Shown: one piece after another, positions 34,345 through 47,559 of the stretch
Numbering within the stretch: the first letter of the stretch is position 1
How the letters are laid out: each line of letters begins with the position of its first letter
From: Leptoclinus maculatus
Lineage: Eukaryota; Chordata; Actinopteri; Perciformes; Stichaeidae
Assembly: GCA_032191485.1 (NCBI GenBank)
Contig: JAVDOI010000012.1
Coordinates: 20,265,485-20,329,484, forward strand
Reading direction: 5' to 3'
Length of the DNA stretch: 64,000 nt
The notes under the pieces: model-generated
What the model was told of the DNA's origin: nothing
Seen by the model: only the letters and a program-made list of their open reading frames with translations
The model's database searches: none
Translations under genes and position numbers: made by a program

Positions 34345-36195
34345 TGTTATTTTCCCCACATTTTATCCACATCAATGATGATTATTCATCAAAAATGTCA
34401 GTAAGTGAATATTTAGTGAGTCAACGTACAATATAGATATGAAGGTAGCCAACAATGTTATGAAAACCTATAGGACTCGTTTGTAGATTTCTGTCTTGTT
34501 GCTCCGTGCTGACCTGTTCACACTTTGTGTCTCTGCAGCTTTGTTTACTACATGGACGTGGACTCCGTTGGAAATAAAAGAAAACTCTGACAAACTGAAC
34601 TGTGAATAATCCACAATCATGATTTGAGCGGGAAGCGATGGACCGGCCGATGATTCCAAAACTCTGGGACGGGAACCGTATGCAAAACCGGACCACAGCA
34701 GCACTCTTCTGGCACCACGCAGTTCCAAGTGGCCGTCACCGTGGAGCTCAGGACGTTTAACTGGTGGATGATGGGTGTGATGACCGGGTTTATGACATGC
34801 GTTGTTTTATATTTGTCGATGTTTGTCCCCAACAGCCCCAGTGTAGGCCTGCTCTTCCTTTAACATGTATAATGTACCAGTACCTGGAGGTCAAAGCATC
34901 ACTTTACTGATGATGGTATGTGAATCACTATGAACAACAGACGTCACTACCGGTTTGCTCCGCTCCCTGTACAACCCCGTGCCTTAAAGATGATTCACAC
35001 CAAGTGCGATTGGATCACGAGTTAAAACGATTCGTTGGGTTAAAACTCACACAGCAGGACAGAAACTACACAGGTGTCTGTCTGCAAAACGCAATTGACC
35101 GATGGAATATTTGGCTTCCAATGATGTCACTTTTTAAACACAATCCCCCAGGGCCGCACTAAGGTCACGCGAGAACGCGATCCGTCGGTGGCCGTCCACT
35201 CAAAAGGCTCACGTGCATTCAGGATGACTCAAGTTCAAACTGTTACTAAAATGAAGAAATGGCCACCGACGATTTTTGTATCCGTGTCACGTGTGCGCTC
35301 ATGTTCAGAAATAATATAACCTTTAGAAGTAGCAGGCCTGTATCCACTCCACACAATACTGTCCTACTGTAACCAAACAAGGTCCAGCAGGGAGGTCTGA
35401 TTCGTGTTCATGTTCCTGTTGAATCCAAAGAGCACCTGTTGGATAGAAATGCGTATATCTGTTTAGAATTGAATTAACGTGTGGCCAAGAAACAATCATG
35501 ATCAAGGTGGGCTGATGGATGGTTTAGGTAACTTTGTACTGAATGTTTTTGTTTCTTTTCTTTTTACATTGAGGTTGAGTGTGGCGTTTTAGGAGTGGAT
35601 TACAATACAGTTCAAGATATCAAGTCAGTGGGTAACCTGCCATCGTCATTAAGAGATAGTGAGACCAGGCTCCACCTTGAGAGTTTGAAGGGTTCTTGTT
35701 GGTGTGATATGAGCAGTGTTTTAGGGGTCATCCTAGCAGTATTAAGACGCCTGTTGACCATTTTAGAGTCTCGGGGGAATTTGCAGATTTTCCATCTGGA
35801 AACAATCTCCAAAAAGCAGCCGCATCCTGACTGTCCCCTCTTCTTCCTTCCCGTCTTTCCTGAAGTGCTTCGAGCTCTGCAGCGGCACGTAATGCAGCGT
35901 GGAACACGTTCGGTTAGTTCATCCACAGCCGAGGTGGTACTTGAAAGCAAGCAGCCAGGATTTCTAGGAAAGATGGAAAGAACAAAATGCAAAAGTTCAA
36001 ATGCACAGAATAATTGAAACACGGATAAAAAAAAGCAAGCAGAGAGTGGTTAAAGCATACAGGAGTGAGTCTGACGAGAGGGTTTGTATGTTCCGGACCT
36101 ACAACGCTCCGCTGGCCGTCACTCTCAAACACAGACCACAGGAATGACCAAACACCTCCCTCTGCTTTCAGTTCAGTGACTCAGCAGCAGTAGTA
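34345..36195. other. Intergenic sequence, nothing recognised
   Basis: Overlapping ORFs of about 140 and 136 codons on opposite strands at 35595-36022 have no recognisable domain, signal or splice context and probably reflect chance. Confidence 0.4.
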
Positions 36196-36198
36196 GAT

Positions 36199-36485
36199 TT
36201 AAAGGGACAGTTCACCCCAAAATCAAATGATTTGTACCTTTTACCTCCAGTGCCATACATCAATTAAATCAGGACCGGGTTACTCAAGATAATCCACAGA
36301 CTTGTGAGCAGTTTCATCCACCAGAAGCCGAGTGACATCTAGTTCCATTAAATAGGAGAGAAGGCTCTACGGCCGATACCTCCAACACTAGGCAACTCAC
36401 ACCCAAACTATCTACACTGATAAGCACCACTACAGATAGGAGGAAATGTGTGTATTTTTGATTTTGGGGTGGACTGTCCCTTTCA
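36199..36485 (+). mobile_element. MITE with GGGACAGTTCACC inverted termini, copy 2
   Basis: Left AAGGGACAGTTCACCCC and right GGGGTGGACTGTCCCTT are inverted repeats about 280 bp apart. The left flank is TTA and the right TCA, one mismatch from a 3-bp duplication. The interior shares CACTAGGCAACTCACAC and CACTGATAA with copy 1 at 26.5 kb in the same orientation. Confidence 0.8.
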
Positions 36486-36489
36486 AGGC

Positions 36490-37545
36490 GTAGTGTGGTG
36501 CTACCTCATTCTCAGCACTTTGAAACATCTTATCTACCTTAGTTTCTGCTCGAGTGGGATCGATTTGTTTACCTCAGACTCTCTCCTATCTTGAGCCCAT
36601 CTTTGGCTGACTTCTCTGTGTGGCATTTTGCTTAGCTACAAGTAATACTTAGCTTCTGCCTTTACGACGACTACATCAGCAACACCTGTCCGCTTCTCGC
36701 TTAATGGCTGCATTACAGAGAACTCCAATATTCTGTCGTTTTCATTCAACATCTACAGCTCCTATAAGACTATATATGGCCCGAATTAGTTAGTGTGACA
36801 GCGACCGTGTCTTCAAACAAAAGGGGTTCAAGCTGTTGCCAATGGCCACTCTCAAAGCAAGTTTAGATGAAAGTGCTTCCTTCTGAATGTTCAATTTGAT
36901 CTTAAACTGGTGGTTTTCCTGAAGGTGTAGAACATTTGGGATTAAAACGTTTAGCGTTGCTGCGCTTTGACTCTCATGGGTGCTGTAGTTGTTGAACGCT
37001 AACACACCTGTTGCTTATGTTAAAGCACGATGTTCAACTTTCACTTCTTGCCAATAAGACTAGTGTAGCGCATAGCAGATCTGTTATTTACTCCCAGATG
37101 TTTAGTCTCTGACCCGCTCTCTGTACAAGTACAAGCATTAACCCTAACATAGGTAAACCTGTATATGGCATTGCTGTGGTGATAAGCTAAACTGTCCACC
37201 TGTTGTCACTCCTTTTTTCTATGAGCCATTTCATTTCGCTCTCTTAAAAACTAGCAATGATTCCACTTGAAACTAAACACTATGCAAAACGTTTCACTGC
37301 CTCACCGTCAACACCGTACAGACAGCCACAACGTTCTCCAACAACTGTGTAACATCTCAAACTTTTCTCTTTTAGTGCATATATTTCCAGTGTGTACAGA
37401 AATGTATGTTGTTTTGAATAAGAACCGCTTTTTGTTAATGAAGCTGACCGGAGCCATTCGATGTTTGAGAAAGCATCGTGTTTTGCTGTAAATATGTTTG
37501 ACAACTTTTCTTGGAATAAAATGATCAAAAACTATGATTGTCTGG
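36490..37545 (+). other. Possible 3' UTR-like end with AATAAA at about 37514
   Basis: The series GTAAATATGTTTGACAAC, TTTTCTTGGAATAAAATGA and a downstream AT-rich/GT-containing stretch looks like a transcript 3' end. No matching coding exon was identified upstream. It could also be chance in AT-rich DNA. Confidence 0.2.
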
Positions 37546-37849
37546 ATTATTTATATATCTGTGTGTTTTATAATTAAAGTGTTAAATTAATAAGTATATC
37601 ATTAAAGGTGCATAACAAGAGATTGGGAGCCTTCTCAACATGGCGACGGCTCGTAGCGGTATCAGTTTAATGATATCTTATGTTCATTTTATCTCCCTAC
37701 AATACAGTCTAAATGTTATTCTCAATCCCTTTATCTGTCATTTATTCATTTTTTTGCTGAAAATAGATTTTTTTTTTAAAGTTAAAGCTAGGGTAGGCAG
37801 TTTACTTTAGAAGCAATATTATGCCTCTGCCCCGGCAACAGTAGATTAT

Positions 37850-38015
37850 GTTTTCAGGTCCATTCTCATGAACACCTTGAGGAGATTTGGATAAAACCTG
37901 CACTTAAAGATGAACTAATTAGAATTTGGAGGTCAGAGGTCAATATTTTTGGCCATAACTCAAGAATTATTGTGCTGATTCACACAAATGCCTTAAAGGA
38001 TAAACAAATGTAAGT
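37850..38015 (+). repeat. Interspersed repeat fragment
   Basis: CATTCTCATGAACACCTTGA, then GATGAACTAATTAGAATTTG, then GAGGTCAGAGGTCAATATTT and TTTGGCCATAACTCAAGAAT follows a repeat found widely in fish genomes. The copy is diverged. Confidence 0.5.
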
Positions 38016-38019
38016 CTTA

Positions 38020-39505
38020 ATAAAAACAAATAAAGTGCAACATGACCGGTTGGTGGAAGAATACAACAAGGCGGTAATTCTATTTTAGTACTTCACATTT
38101 ACTCTGTATTAGAGGATCGTCCACTGACTTTCACGAAGTCAGTGGACGAAACTTAACTTGCCAGCAGAGCTTAGTTGGAGTAGTAAGAGTTCAAATTGAA
38201 AGATATGGAAGAAATTATAAATTTTTTTGCTTGGTGTAGTTTATTTATTTTTTTACCTAGCTTTGTTTTTTTAACACTCAATGGCTGAATAAGGAGGAGA
38301 AACGGATTTAGTGGCGGAGTTACTGATAACGCCTTTCTCAAGAAAGAAGGACATTTCAGGAAAAGCTGGACATCGTAAGAAATGGTCAGTCAACCCCACA
38401 GCTAGCAGCCCTGACTCAGCCAGGAAAAGGATTTGTATGAACGGTATTTCTGGCTGACAGCGTCGGAGAAGCGTCGCACATTTTATGGCTGGGAATGTGT
38501 TTCATTTTAACTGAGCTCTTGGTGTTTGGAGCTGCTCTACGCTAACCTTTTTATGAATACTATTTGAATGGCTCGTGCTCTTGTGTGGTGGAATGCGTCG
38601 ATCCGCTGCAGTGTTGCTGGATTGATGTGTCATAATGAGGTTATTAGGAGGTAATTCAACTGTAGTAGGACAGCACAGAAGGCCCAGGTATAAAATGCAC
38701 GGCCCGCCACTGCTTTTAACTGACAAAGAGGAGACGGATACCCTCTAATCTTAACTCTGGGTTTGTAAATAGTTATCTGACTAATTTTGGAACACTGAAA
38801 TTATGGTGAACAAGCTGTTGAGGGCTGTTTTCTGATCTATGTAGTTGTATACCAACCAACGTTATTTGGACACAAAGACGAATTTGTCTTTAGACTGACT
38901 AGGCAATGACCACAGTTTTAAGGCGTACTAGTGACGAACTGTAACTCTTTGATTTCTGTGGCTGCCGTGCCGCATAGCAAAATTAATATTGATTTGTTTT
39001 ACAGCGTCTATGTCCCGTCACTGTTTATGTAGGCGCAGGCACCACATGGAGGAAGTTGGTTTCCCACAGTTGGCGCTAATCCCCTGGATCCCCACGGGAT
39101 TATCCCATGGGGTTTGTTTTATCAGCCCAGAAACACCAGACAAGCTCCACTCTTTGATCACCACCAAAACTACAAACCTATCCAGCTATTAGGTGGTGGT
39201 GTTTTTTCTTTTTCTTTTGTTGCTAAAAACCCATGTTGCCTTCAAAGATTCCAGGGAACACAATCCATAAATCAGATTTATTATCAGATGAATCTGCATT
39301 GAGCTATATTGCAATGAGTTATAAACCTATAAACATATCTGTCTCTGAATCAATCTTAACTTGACCATAGTGGTACTTTATGCTTTCTGGTTACTACATT
39401 CTTAACATCACATTAGTATTAAACTTATTTGGTGGATACAGCCTTCTGGCCCTTCCTTGATATCGTTAAGCTCTGTTTTATAACTTTCCAATCAGCACCC
39501 ACAAA
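38020..39505. other. Intergenic sequence, nothing recognised
   Basis: AT-rich with no repeat shared within the window and no motif-bearing ORF. Confidence 0.45.
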
Positions 39506-39511
39506 TCTGCA

Positions 39512-39705
39512 TGAGTTTATGGTCTCAATCTCTAGTTTCAAGTCTTCTTTAATACAGCATGATGTTCATTTAGTAAATTATGGTCCATTTAGAGTCAAAT
39601 AGACCATAAAGCAGGGTATGCTTTAGGGCGGGGCTACCTTGTGATTGACAGGTCGCTACCACACACTGTCTGGGAGTTTTCTCTGTTTTCGTCTTAGAAG
39701 TTTTC
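39512..39705 (+). repeat. Family C interspersed repeat, partial copy
   Basis: GAGTTTATGGTCTCAATCTC, then ACAGCATGATGTTCATTTAG, then ATGGTCCATTTAGAGTC and GTGATTGACAGGTCGCTACC recur at 46933-47080 (same strand) and 50040-50220 (opposite strand). Confidence 0.75.
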
Positions 39706-39939
39706 ACTTCATACTTGTAACATTTTGGTTGCTTAAAAATGTCTTATTTAGCGTTTGGTTTTTTACTTACTTACTGACCGTTACTTTTTTTTTGCTTATC
39801 TCTCTTTGTGTGTTAACTGCTTTATGGAAATGTAACACAAAATCACTCGAAATGCCCTTTAAGCCTTGGGAGGAGTTTGTGTATGTTTGCACTGTATACT
39901 GTGTGGAATGTCTTATCTGTAGGCTTCAGGAAGAGCAGC

Positions 39940-40230
39940 AGCTGCAGTGGTAGCAGCTGATAGGGCTAATCAAAGAACAGAGCAGTGATCTTATTGGCTC
40001 AAAGAAAGTGGAATACCCCCTGCCATATTGAGTAAATATGGAATTATAAACGGCTCCCCGGGAGATCAGTGCAACCATGTCCCAGCCCTGGTCAGAAACA
40101 AAGCCCTGCTCCATGCGACCACTGTCATTAGGCTGCTCGATTAATAGGAATGTGCAGATTAATGATAAGCGAAACCCCAGTATGACACGCTCAGACAATG
40201 CCTCGCACACAAATACGCAGCAGACAACAA
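39940..40230. other. Candidate conserved non-coding element
   Basis: Unlike the repeats around it, this block is dense in short homeodomain- and TCF-like words (TAATCAAAG, ATTAATGATAAG, GATTAATAGG) and has no ORF with protein-like character. This is suggestive only; sequence conservation is needed to support it. Confidence 0.25.
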
Positions 40231-40259
40231 TATGTCAGTGTTCTGTGCTCTTTATGTTC

Positions 40260-40384
40260 AGCTGGGTACACAGTGTACAAAGGGGAGAGGAGCAGGGAGG
40301 AGGGGGCAGAGGGGGGGGGGGGGGCAGCTATAGGCACAGAAATGGAGCTAAGGGGCGGTGGGGGGGGACGGGGGGGGGGGGGAC
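40260..40384. repeat. G-rich tract with runs of up to 14 G
   Basis: Purine-rich on the plus strand, with uninterrupted G runs at 40311-40324, 40361-40367 and 40370-40382 separated by short spacers. It satisfies the usual pattern for G-quadruplex formation. Confidence 0.9.
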
Positions 40385-40389
40385 GCTGC

Positions 40390-43300
40390 TGAATCAGGGA
40401 AGACAGAAACAGCTGTGACATCGAGCAGCAAGCGGCCAATCGGAGCGCAAGAATCCTCGAAAACAGAAATCCGACTTGAAGAATCAACAGTCTATTATCT
40501 ATGTACCTAGGAGGGGTACATTCTATTATTTAACTGGGTAATTAACGGCATTATGATTTTGCAGAGAAATGTTGCCAGAAAAATTATCCATGAGCAACAT
40601 TTTAAAGATATCTTTAAAAAAACAAAATGTTTTCCTCTACTTGTCAGTGTTGTTGTTCTTGTTGAACCATTCCTCTTACAATGAAAAAATAATGAACGTA
40701 TAAGATTTACTTCATCTGTAAAAGGCACATTTGTAAATCATGCTTTCAAAAACAAAAAAGGAACCCATGCCTTTTGACAGCACTCTGTGTCCACAGCAGG
40801 CTGTAGAGCCGAAATACGCAGGAGCACAGTGACAGGATACAATGGTGGTGTTTTCAGGCCATCCGCCAGAGAACAACATGTTCCAGAACATATAGAACAG
40901 GAGGGAGGGGCTCAACGCCGCACACACATATGTACACGGACAGAGAGAGCATTGAGGGGGTTGACGTATGCTTCACTGGTGTCAGTTTACAACACAGTAA
41001 ACAGCCACTCTGACATGTGCCCTTAGAGAACCGCATAGACCGGCATTCTTGTCATTTTTAGGGGGAGAGGGGATCTTTAGGGAGAGAACAGTCCGACAGT
41101 AGACGTCTTATAGAAGGGGTGTACATCATCTTAAAGCTGGGAACCTGAAGATTAATTTGATGTTTCTGTTTTTTTCTCTTAATTTTGCTGAATGTTAAAA
41201 GTTCAGTGCAGAGGGGCTGAGAACATTCTGATGGAAGTATATGATGGCCATTCTCGCTCTATTATGCCTCTTAAGTTGTTTTGGGGGTTGATACTATTTC
41301 TTACAGAGATTTGGTGCTAAATTTAAGCGATTTTTACCACTCGAGAATCGATAAAAGATTATTAAAAATCCTTCCAAAATACCACATTTAGTAGTGGGGG
41401 GGGACATGCATTTAAACGAACAAAGGCATGTATCTAAGTAGTTACAAAACACTTTTAGTCCGACACCCAGGCAGGTGTCATGAACTAACTAACATGAACA
41501 CCATATCAGAATTAAGTTGAAAACCACATGGCAATTCAGTCTGATTATCAGGTTAGCAAAGTAGGGCATTAAAATTAGCTTTTTAAGACCTTTACTTGCC
41601 AAATTGTATGATAATGCAATTATTAAAACATCTTTATTAAATAAGCAGCTGATATGTGGTGGGCTGTAAGCCTTCTATTAGTCATGGGCAGATTGATTAT
41701 GCAAAAAACACATCAGACTGACTGATGTCAGTTACAAAACATCTTTGGTTCTTTATTAATTGTAAAGTTGTTCAGAAGAAAGCGTCGCTCGAAATAGTCA
41801 CACCATTGAATGATTTCTTGATCTTCAAGCACTCCATTAGGTTCTGTCCTTTCAACTGTACGTTCCCTAATGTGGTGAGAGACTTTGTGAGATTTTCTAC
41901 CCGGCCTGGATATCTGGAGAAGCAAAAATAATGCTCTTCATGTGCTGTTAACATGATGATTAATGGGCCTAATGGGTTCTCCCTTTCTGTAGAGGTTTCA
42001 TCTCCTCATAAAAGAAGTATTGATCGAACTGAGTGTCATACGCTAATGACAGCATAAAGGTGTCCTGAGTACATCTTTATGAGTCATTTTGTGAAAGGAG
42101 ACCACGAAGTGACTGATGCCATTTTTGTTAAGTTTGGTTTGAATCTCCGTTCAGTTGCTCTAGTTATAGGCTGTGTCTGTTTGAAATGGAACCTTTTCAC
42201 ACGTGACCAGGACATTGGAAAGTTTCTTAGCACAAAGCAAGAAGAAACACAGTCACCAGCTGCTAACTCTACTTTTCCCTCCTGAAAAGAGGACATTTGC
42301 ACAGCGTCGTTCAGTTTAAAAAAAATTATCTTAGTTTTGCTCTAAAAGACATTTTAATTTTAATTTCCTTATTATTCAGTCATTTGATTGTTGACCGTTT
42401 TTGTAGTCAATGAAAACTAAACAGCAATGGAAACACTTTGTTTGTTCCTACTGAATTGTGGAGTGCTATAAATCAATCATTGATCATTCTTCTGACATTT
42501 AATCATCATGATTGAGATATCACCGCTTGATATCTTAATCATCATAAGTTATGTGATGAATCAGTGATACGGACGCTATGGACCCCTTTTGATTGGTAAA
42601 CATGATGACATGTTTTTGTGGGCGGAGTACAGGTGGAGGCAGAATAACACGTTAGTTGATGCTGACTAGCAATTGTTGTTGGCTTTTTGTTTTTTTAAAT
42701 GGCCGAAGAAAGTTTCTCAGTATGGAAGGTCAAGTTAACATTAACATATAAACATGTTAACCGACCCCTTTGCCGCTGGCAGCAGCTCCGGAGAGGACAA
42801 CTGGCTTGCTAGCTTGTCCATCTGCAGAGGTGGCTAGCTAGCTAGCTAGTCTCAGGAGCTCGAACTGCAAAGTAGTCTCCTAAAGGCAAGGAGTGAGGCA
42901 GAGGGGCCGTAGACCTTTTTCTATCCAGTGTAATGTTTGCATGAAAGCATGCTGGAATTAAGCAAAGAACACAGCTTACTAGCCGCTGAATTTGTAAAAT
43001 TTAACAACTTAATTCTTCATCCACACACTCTTGTCACAGCGTAGGAAAGCACATTGCCACCGCCAGTTAAGAAACAACCTTGTTGGATAATTTTCTGTAA
43101 GCAGTGTTGCATGGCGTTATTGGTAAAATAGCTAAGTAGCCAGCTGTCTGCTAGTTAGCTTGCTAATTGACCCCAGCTCTGTACTTCAAGTCTAGGTTTA
43201 CAGTTGTTCTGTCTTTTAACCGTCCTTATAGCCTGCTGTTCATACTGGCCGCTAAGAGTCCTCACATGTCAATCGACACAGACTGTTGGCGCCTCATATC

Positions 43301-44630
43301 ATCTTCAGATACAATCTGAACCGTATTTTGTCATGGAACGAGGACCATGAAGTCATCCACAGCTTATGTTAGCACTCTTAGTGGCTGGTATGAACGGGGA
43401 AAGATTACAGCAACCACACACTGTTTTAATGTGCATGTGGTTTGAATATTGTTTGAAGACAGTCAATCTCCTCATGTGACTCTCAGAAGGAAAGGGAATA
43501 GGTGTGGAACTGTGAAGGGGCCAGACTGTAAATGAAAACATTATTTAGCTTGATAACAATAGCATTTAGAAACACTATCTACAACAACAATCTGTATTTT
43601 GCTTCATTTTTTTGGCATTAAAAATAATCAAATTTAAAGATACACCTGGAAAGGAAATATGAAATGAATTTAAGAATGTCGGCGTTGGTACAGGAGCTTA
43701 ACCCAAGGGTCAAAGCAAACATACAAGCTGCAGTGAGCTGTTGTCTCTCTCAAACCAGGCTGACCCACTTCTTCATTGGTGCTGCCTTGTTGCAGGGAGG
43801 CACGCGTCTGACACACGTGCAAACATGCACACACATGCACACACATACACACACATACACACACAGATCTGCTGAATCATGGCTGAGGTCTGATGAACCG
43901 TCTGAAGATCCACATCTAGTCGTGGTTACTCGTTATAGAAATACTGGATGCATCCTGATGTCCTTCCACATCATGTTTAGACTTTCTCTTTGTATGATTT
44001 AAAAATGGTGATGTGAAGTTAAAATTGACTAACAATAGACAGGAAGTGATTCTTTTTTCAGAGAAAGTATTAATGTGTCCTTTTAATAAAAGGCGATACT
44101 TTAACGAAACATTATGCAACATTTTACGATTTTGGGCCCCTTGAACTTGGCTTTATTTCACGAAGCTCTCGCCAACGATTAAAAGCCAGTCAGGGATTTA
44201 CTCTCGCTGACCTATTTCTCAGTCACTCTCTCTTTTTCTCTTCTCTGCCTGCTCTACCAACATCTCTACCAACAGTCACTTTGCCTCTGCCATGATGTCC
44301 GTACTGAGAACACCGAGCTGGTGGCATGTGACGAACGGAGGAAAAATCAAGAAGAAAACATCAAACAGAAAATGCAGAATATTCGTTAACGATTTATTGT
44401 ATTCAAGCCTTTCACACCAAGGCCGACACCAATGTTCTTGCTCCGTTCAATGCACCGACAATTTAAGGTTCTCACCGTCACATTGTTTTTACTCTCCCCA
44501 CTGGCTATTCCCCAGTGTGCAATACTGTGTAGAAATGTTACAATGTGATTGTTATTCACATGGTGGTGCCAAAGAAGCATGTAATTGTCCTGGTTTTCAT
44601 CATTCATGACTGGACTGAGAGTCTAAATGT
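40390..44630. other. Intergenic sequence without a supportable gene
   Basis: Contains a GCTA tetranucleotide run at 42831-42849 and a CA-rich microsatellite at 43820-43864. Motifs such as GATTATGCAAA (41695) and TAATCATCATGATTGAG (42500) hint at regulatory sequence. No exon with protein character was identified. Confidence 0.4.
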
Positions 44631-44634
44631 GTTT

Positions 44635-44636
<2 letters not shown>

Positions 44637-44670
<34 letters not shown>
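44637..44670. repeat. (TA)n microsatellite
   Basis: About 17 TA units followed by CATATGTGTGTGTGT. Confidence 0.95.
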
Positions 44671-44675
<5 letters not shown>

Positions 44676-44699
44676 GTGTGTGTGTTAATCATATGTTAC

Positions 44700-46210
44700 A
44701 TGGCCTTTAATACATAATGGTAACCTTTTAAGGGAAAGATAGTGAGCTCTCACGCTTCCACTGCTGGTAATAATAATGATAATGGACGTAAGTGATGTAA
44801 CGCTGCCACTTATCCTATATGGTCAGGTTTTATAGTACACCTGTCATTTCTGACAGGTCCATAGAAGAAACGTCAGCTAATGCACTTGGAAATGAATAGT
44901 TCTCTCTCTCTGTATGTTACCTTGACAACGACAGGTATGATTCCCCATCTCTTGTCGGCCACTCGCCATCACAAGCCAGTTCGACTGCTACACTTCCCCA
45001 TTTGCTGTCATCGTATTTTTTTATTATCTTTATTTGGTTTGTCAAACAGGGCACTATGCTGTGAGACCAAAAGGATCAAAATCCAGATTGTTGTGTGACG
45101 GTGTGAACACGATTACATTCACATCTGAGAAACTCTATTGATCGTGTGAGCTGAAGTCATTATTTTACTTGGTTGTGTTGTTTTTAGCGCTATCTAAAAT
45201 TCGCAGAAATCGAAAACAAAAACCTGCAGTGACAAATATTAAAGTTTTGGATTTGATGCGGGTATGCTCATATAGATAGATGGGCTCCAATTTTTCGAAT
45301 TGACGTGCATTTCTAATTTATTCGCACAAATTATTCATGTTCAAATTATAAAATCAGGTTTATCTAGTATGATAACGTGGTGTGACGAGAGAGGAGCGGA
45401 GCTAAAAGGTAAGATACAAAAAGCTATGACACATGAGAACTGCTTCGTCATCTCTGCCTGTTGAGGTCAGACAGACTGTAAATCCATTTACAAGAAGTTC
45501 TCACCAGTCCAGCCCCATGTTGCAGCACAGTGTGCAAGCTGCCTTACCTCTGACCTGGGTCAGTGCTTTATTTCCTTCCCACCAACACTAATTGTGCACA
45601 GGTATACGTGGATTTGACTAATCCTAATCCACAGGGCTTTAATCTGCTGTGAGAACAAGCGGTGGACGCACTTTGCCTCGACAGCCTGACCTGGATGATA
45701 GTCCTCAATACAATCTTTCCGCTGAGGATGACGCAACAGAAAATGGAGTCAGCACACGGAGACAGACCAGATTACACAGCCCTCTCTGCTGTTTATATGT
45801 TGATTTATTCACTTATTTAAAGGCGGCATGGCTTAATTTATTTTTGTGTTTCATTGTACCGTCCTTTGTTTTCCATTATTCTTTCCTTGTGTTACTTTTC
45901 ATGGCATTGTTATTCAATCCAAGTTCATTCCGTGTCATTCACGCCCTCCCCCATGTGTTATACAGCTGCAAAAAAAAGCAATTTCCTCAAGTTTTGGCCT
46001 CAAGATCTCATACTTGACGACCACACTAATCAGAATCAGCTCGGAATCAGCTCGGTCTCATCACGCGGCGTTTGAAAGACACAAACATTTAGGAAGCAAT
46101 AACAACGCCAAACTCAGCTTTTTTGCATGTCATTTTACGCCATGTTGTCAGTTCTGGCTGCAATGTAAACGCCTACTCGTGAATATGCTAAATTCAGAGC
46201 TAGTGACATA
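44700..46210. other. Intergenic sequence, nothing recognised
   Basis: An open stretch of about 120 codons over 45649-46017 has no domain or start context and overlaps other frames. I see no repeat shared with the rest of the window. Confidence 0.4.
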
Positions 46211-46214
46211 GTGC

Positions 46215-46475
46215 TAAAAGTGAGAAAGTAGTGTGGGCGGATGGGTAAAACCAACGCAGTACTTTCAACCAGCAGACCAAAGTCTGTGTCCTACAGTGTT
46301 TGAAGCTACGTTACTGATGTTTGTGACGTGTTTTCCTTATGTTACATTTACATATTTTACATAGTGTACGTACTTATTTTAAGCCTACCATGATGGTTTT
46401 GTTGCCTAAACGTAACTATGGCCGTTTCACTGTAACAACGTGCAGTAAAATGACACGCAAAAAACGGAATGTCCT
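46215..46475 (+). repeat. R1 repeat family, partial copy
   Basis: GTACTTTCAACCAGCAGACC-like block, then GATGTTTGTGACGTGTTTTC, then GTACTTATTTTAAGCC, then GGTTTTGTTGCCTAAACGTA, in the family order. Confidence 0.6.
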
Positions 46476-46689
46476 TCAAATGTTGTGCTATTCATGCACC
46501 GTCCCATAAGATCGGGTTGATCGAAGTAGGCACTGCATCATGCGTCACACATGAATTAAATGGTGATTGTTAAATAGACGATGTAGTCTTGAGTGTGACT
46601 TTGATCACTGTGACTGAACTGAATTTTATTAACGTGATTTTTCTGTACTTCTGATTTGTCCGAGTGCATAACATTACACATGGATGGTC

Positions 46690-47290
46690 CCTTCTTAGGA
46701 GACCGTCTGCAGGCGTCCAGCAATATTGTTGAAGTCTTACCAGTGGGCCATGGTGATGGCCAGACGGCAACCTCCGGTTCTGTTGAGTGAAGCCAATGAA
46801 GAAGTGTCTTAAAACTTGCATTCTCTCTACTGTCCATCAGGGGGCGACTCCTCTGGTTGTATAGAAGTCTATGAGAAAATGACTCTACTTCTCTCTTGAA
46901 GATTATTATTCCCTCAGTAAACATTGTAAACATGAGTTTATGGTCTCAATCTCTAATTTCAAATCTTCTTCAATACAGCATGATGTTCATTTAGTAAGTT
47001 ATGGTCCATTTAGAGTCAAATAGACCAAAAAGCAGGGTATGCTTTAGGGCGGGCTTACTGTGATTGAAAGGTCGCTGTCGCTACCAGAGACGTATACGGC
47101 GTCTCTACGTCACTGCTCAGTCTATGGTAACTTTTGTTGATAGGTTGCCAAAAAATACATGGGGACGGACGTAATCCAAAATGGCGACAGCGAAAGTGCC
47201 GAACTCAAGTCCAAACGGCAGTCCACAAACCAATGGGTGACGCCACGATGATTACTACTTATGTACAGTCTATGCTGATGGCAGCTGGCA
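46690..47290 (+). repeat. Family C interspersed repeat, long copy
   Basis: Contains CATTCTCTCTACTGTCCATC, then AGGGGGCGACTCCTCTGG, then AAGTCTATGAGAAAATGACT, then ATTCCCTCAGTAAACATTGT, then the GAGTTTATGGTC block, and a downstream AATGGCGACAGCG block. The reverse-strand copy at 49.9-50.6 kb shows the same order reversed. ORFs within it are incidental. Confidence 0.75.
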
Positions 47291-47559
47291 AAGTGTCAGT
47301 TCACAGCTCATCAACTACACTAATAAAAAAAATTATAATAATTTTTTCAAAACACTTCGAAACAAAATTACAAATCCCGATAGGGAGATAATGAGTTGGT
47401 CCGTGGAAACGAGGGAGGAGGGGCAGCATTGAACATCGACTTTGCCGAAGGAGCAACAAGCCACCTCTGCTATCAATACTCTTCAGCAATGCAAAGATGG
47501 AGGCGATGCCCCTAACCAGCCTGATCTCACAGAAATATATGTGATGACCACGACTTCTT

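Noticed and set aside
35595..36022. Overlapping ORFs of about 140 codons on both strands
   Set aside because: No recognised motif, no splice context, and both strands equally open, which suggests chance.
45649..46017. 122-codon ORF with a hydrophobic middle
   Set aside because: T-rich sequence naturally encodes Phe/Leu runs; no start context, homologous motif or exon signals.
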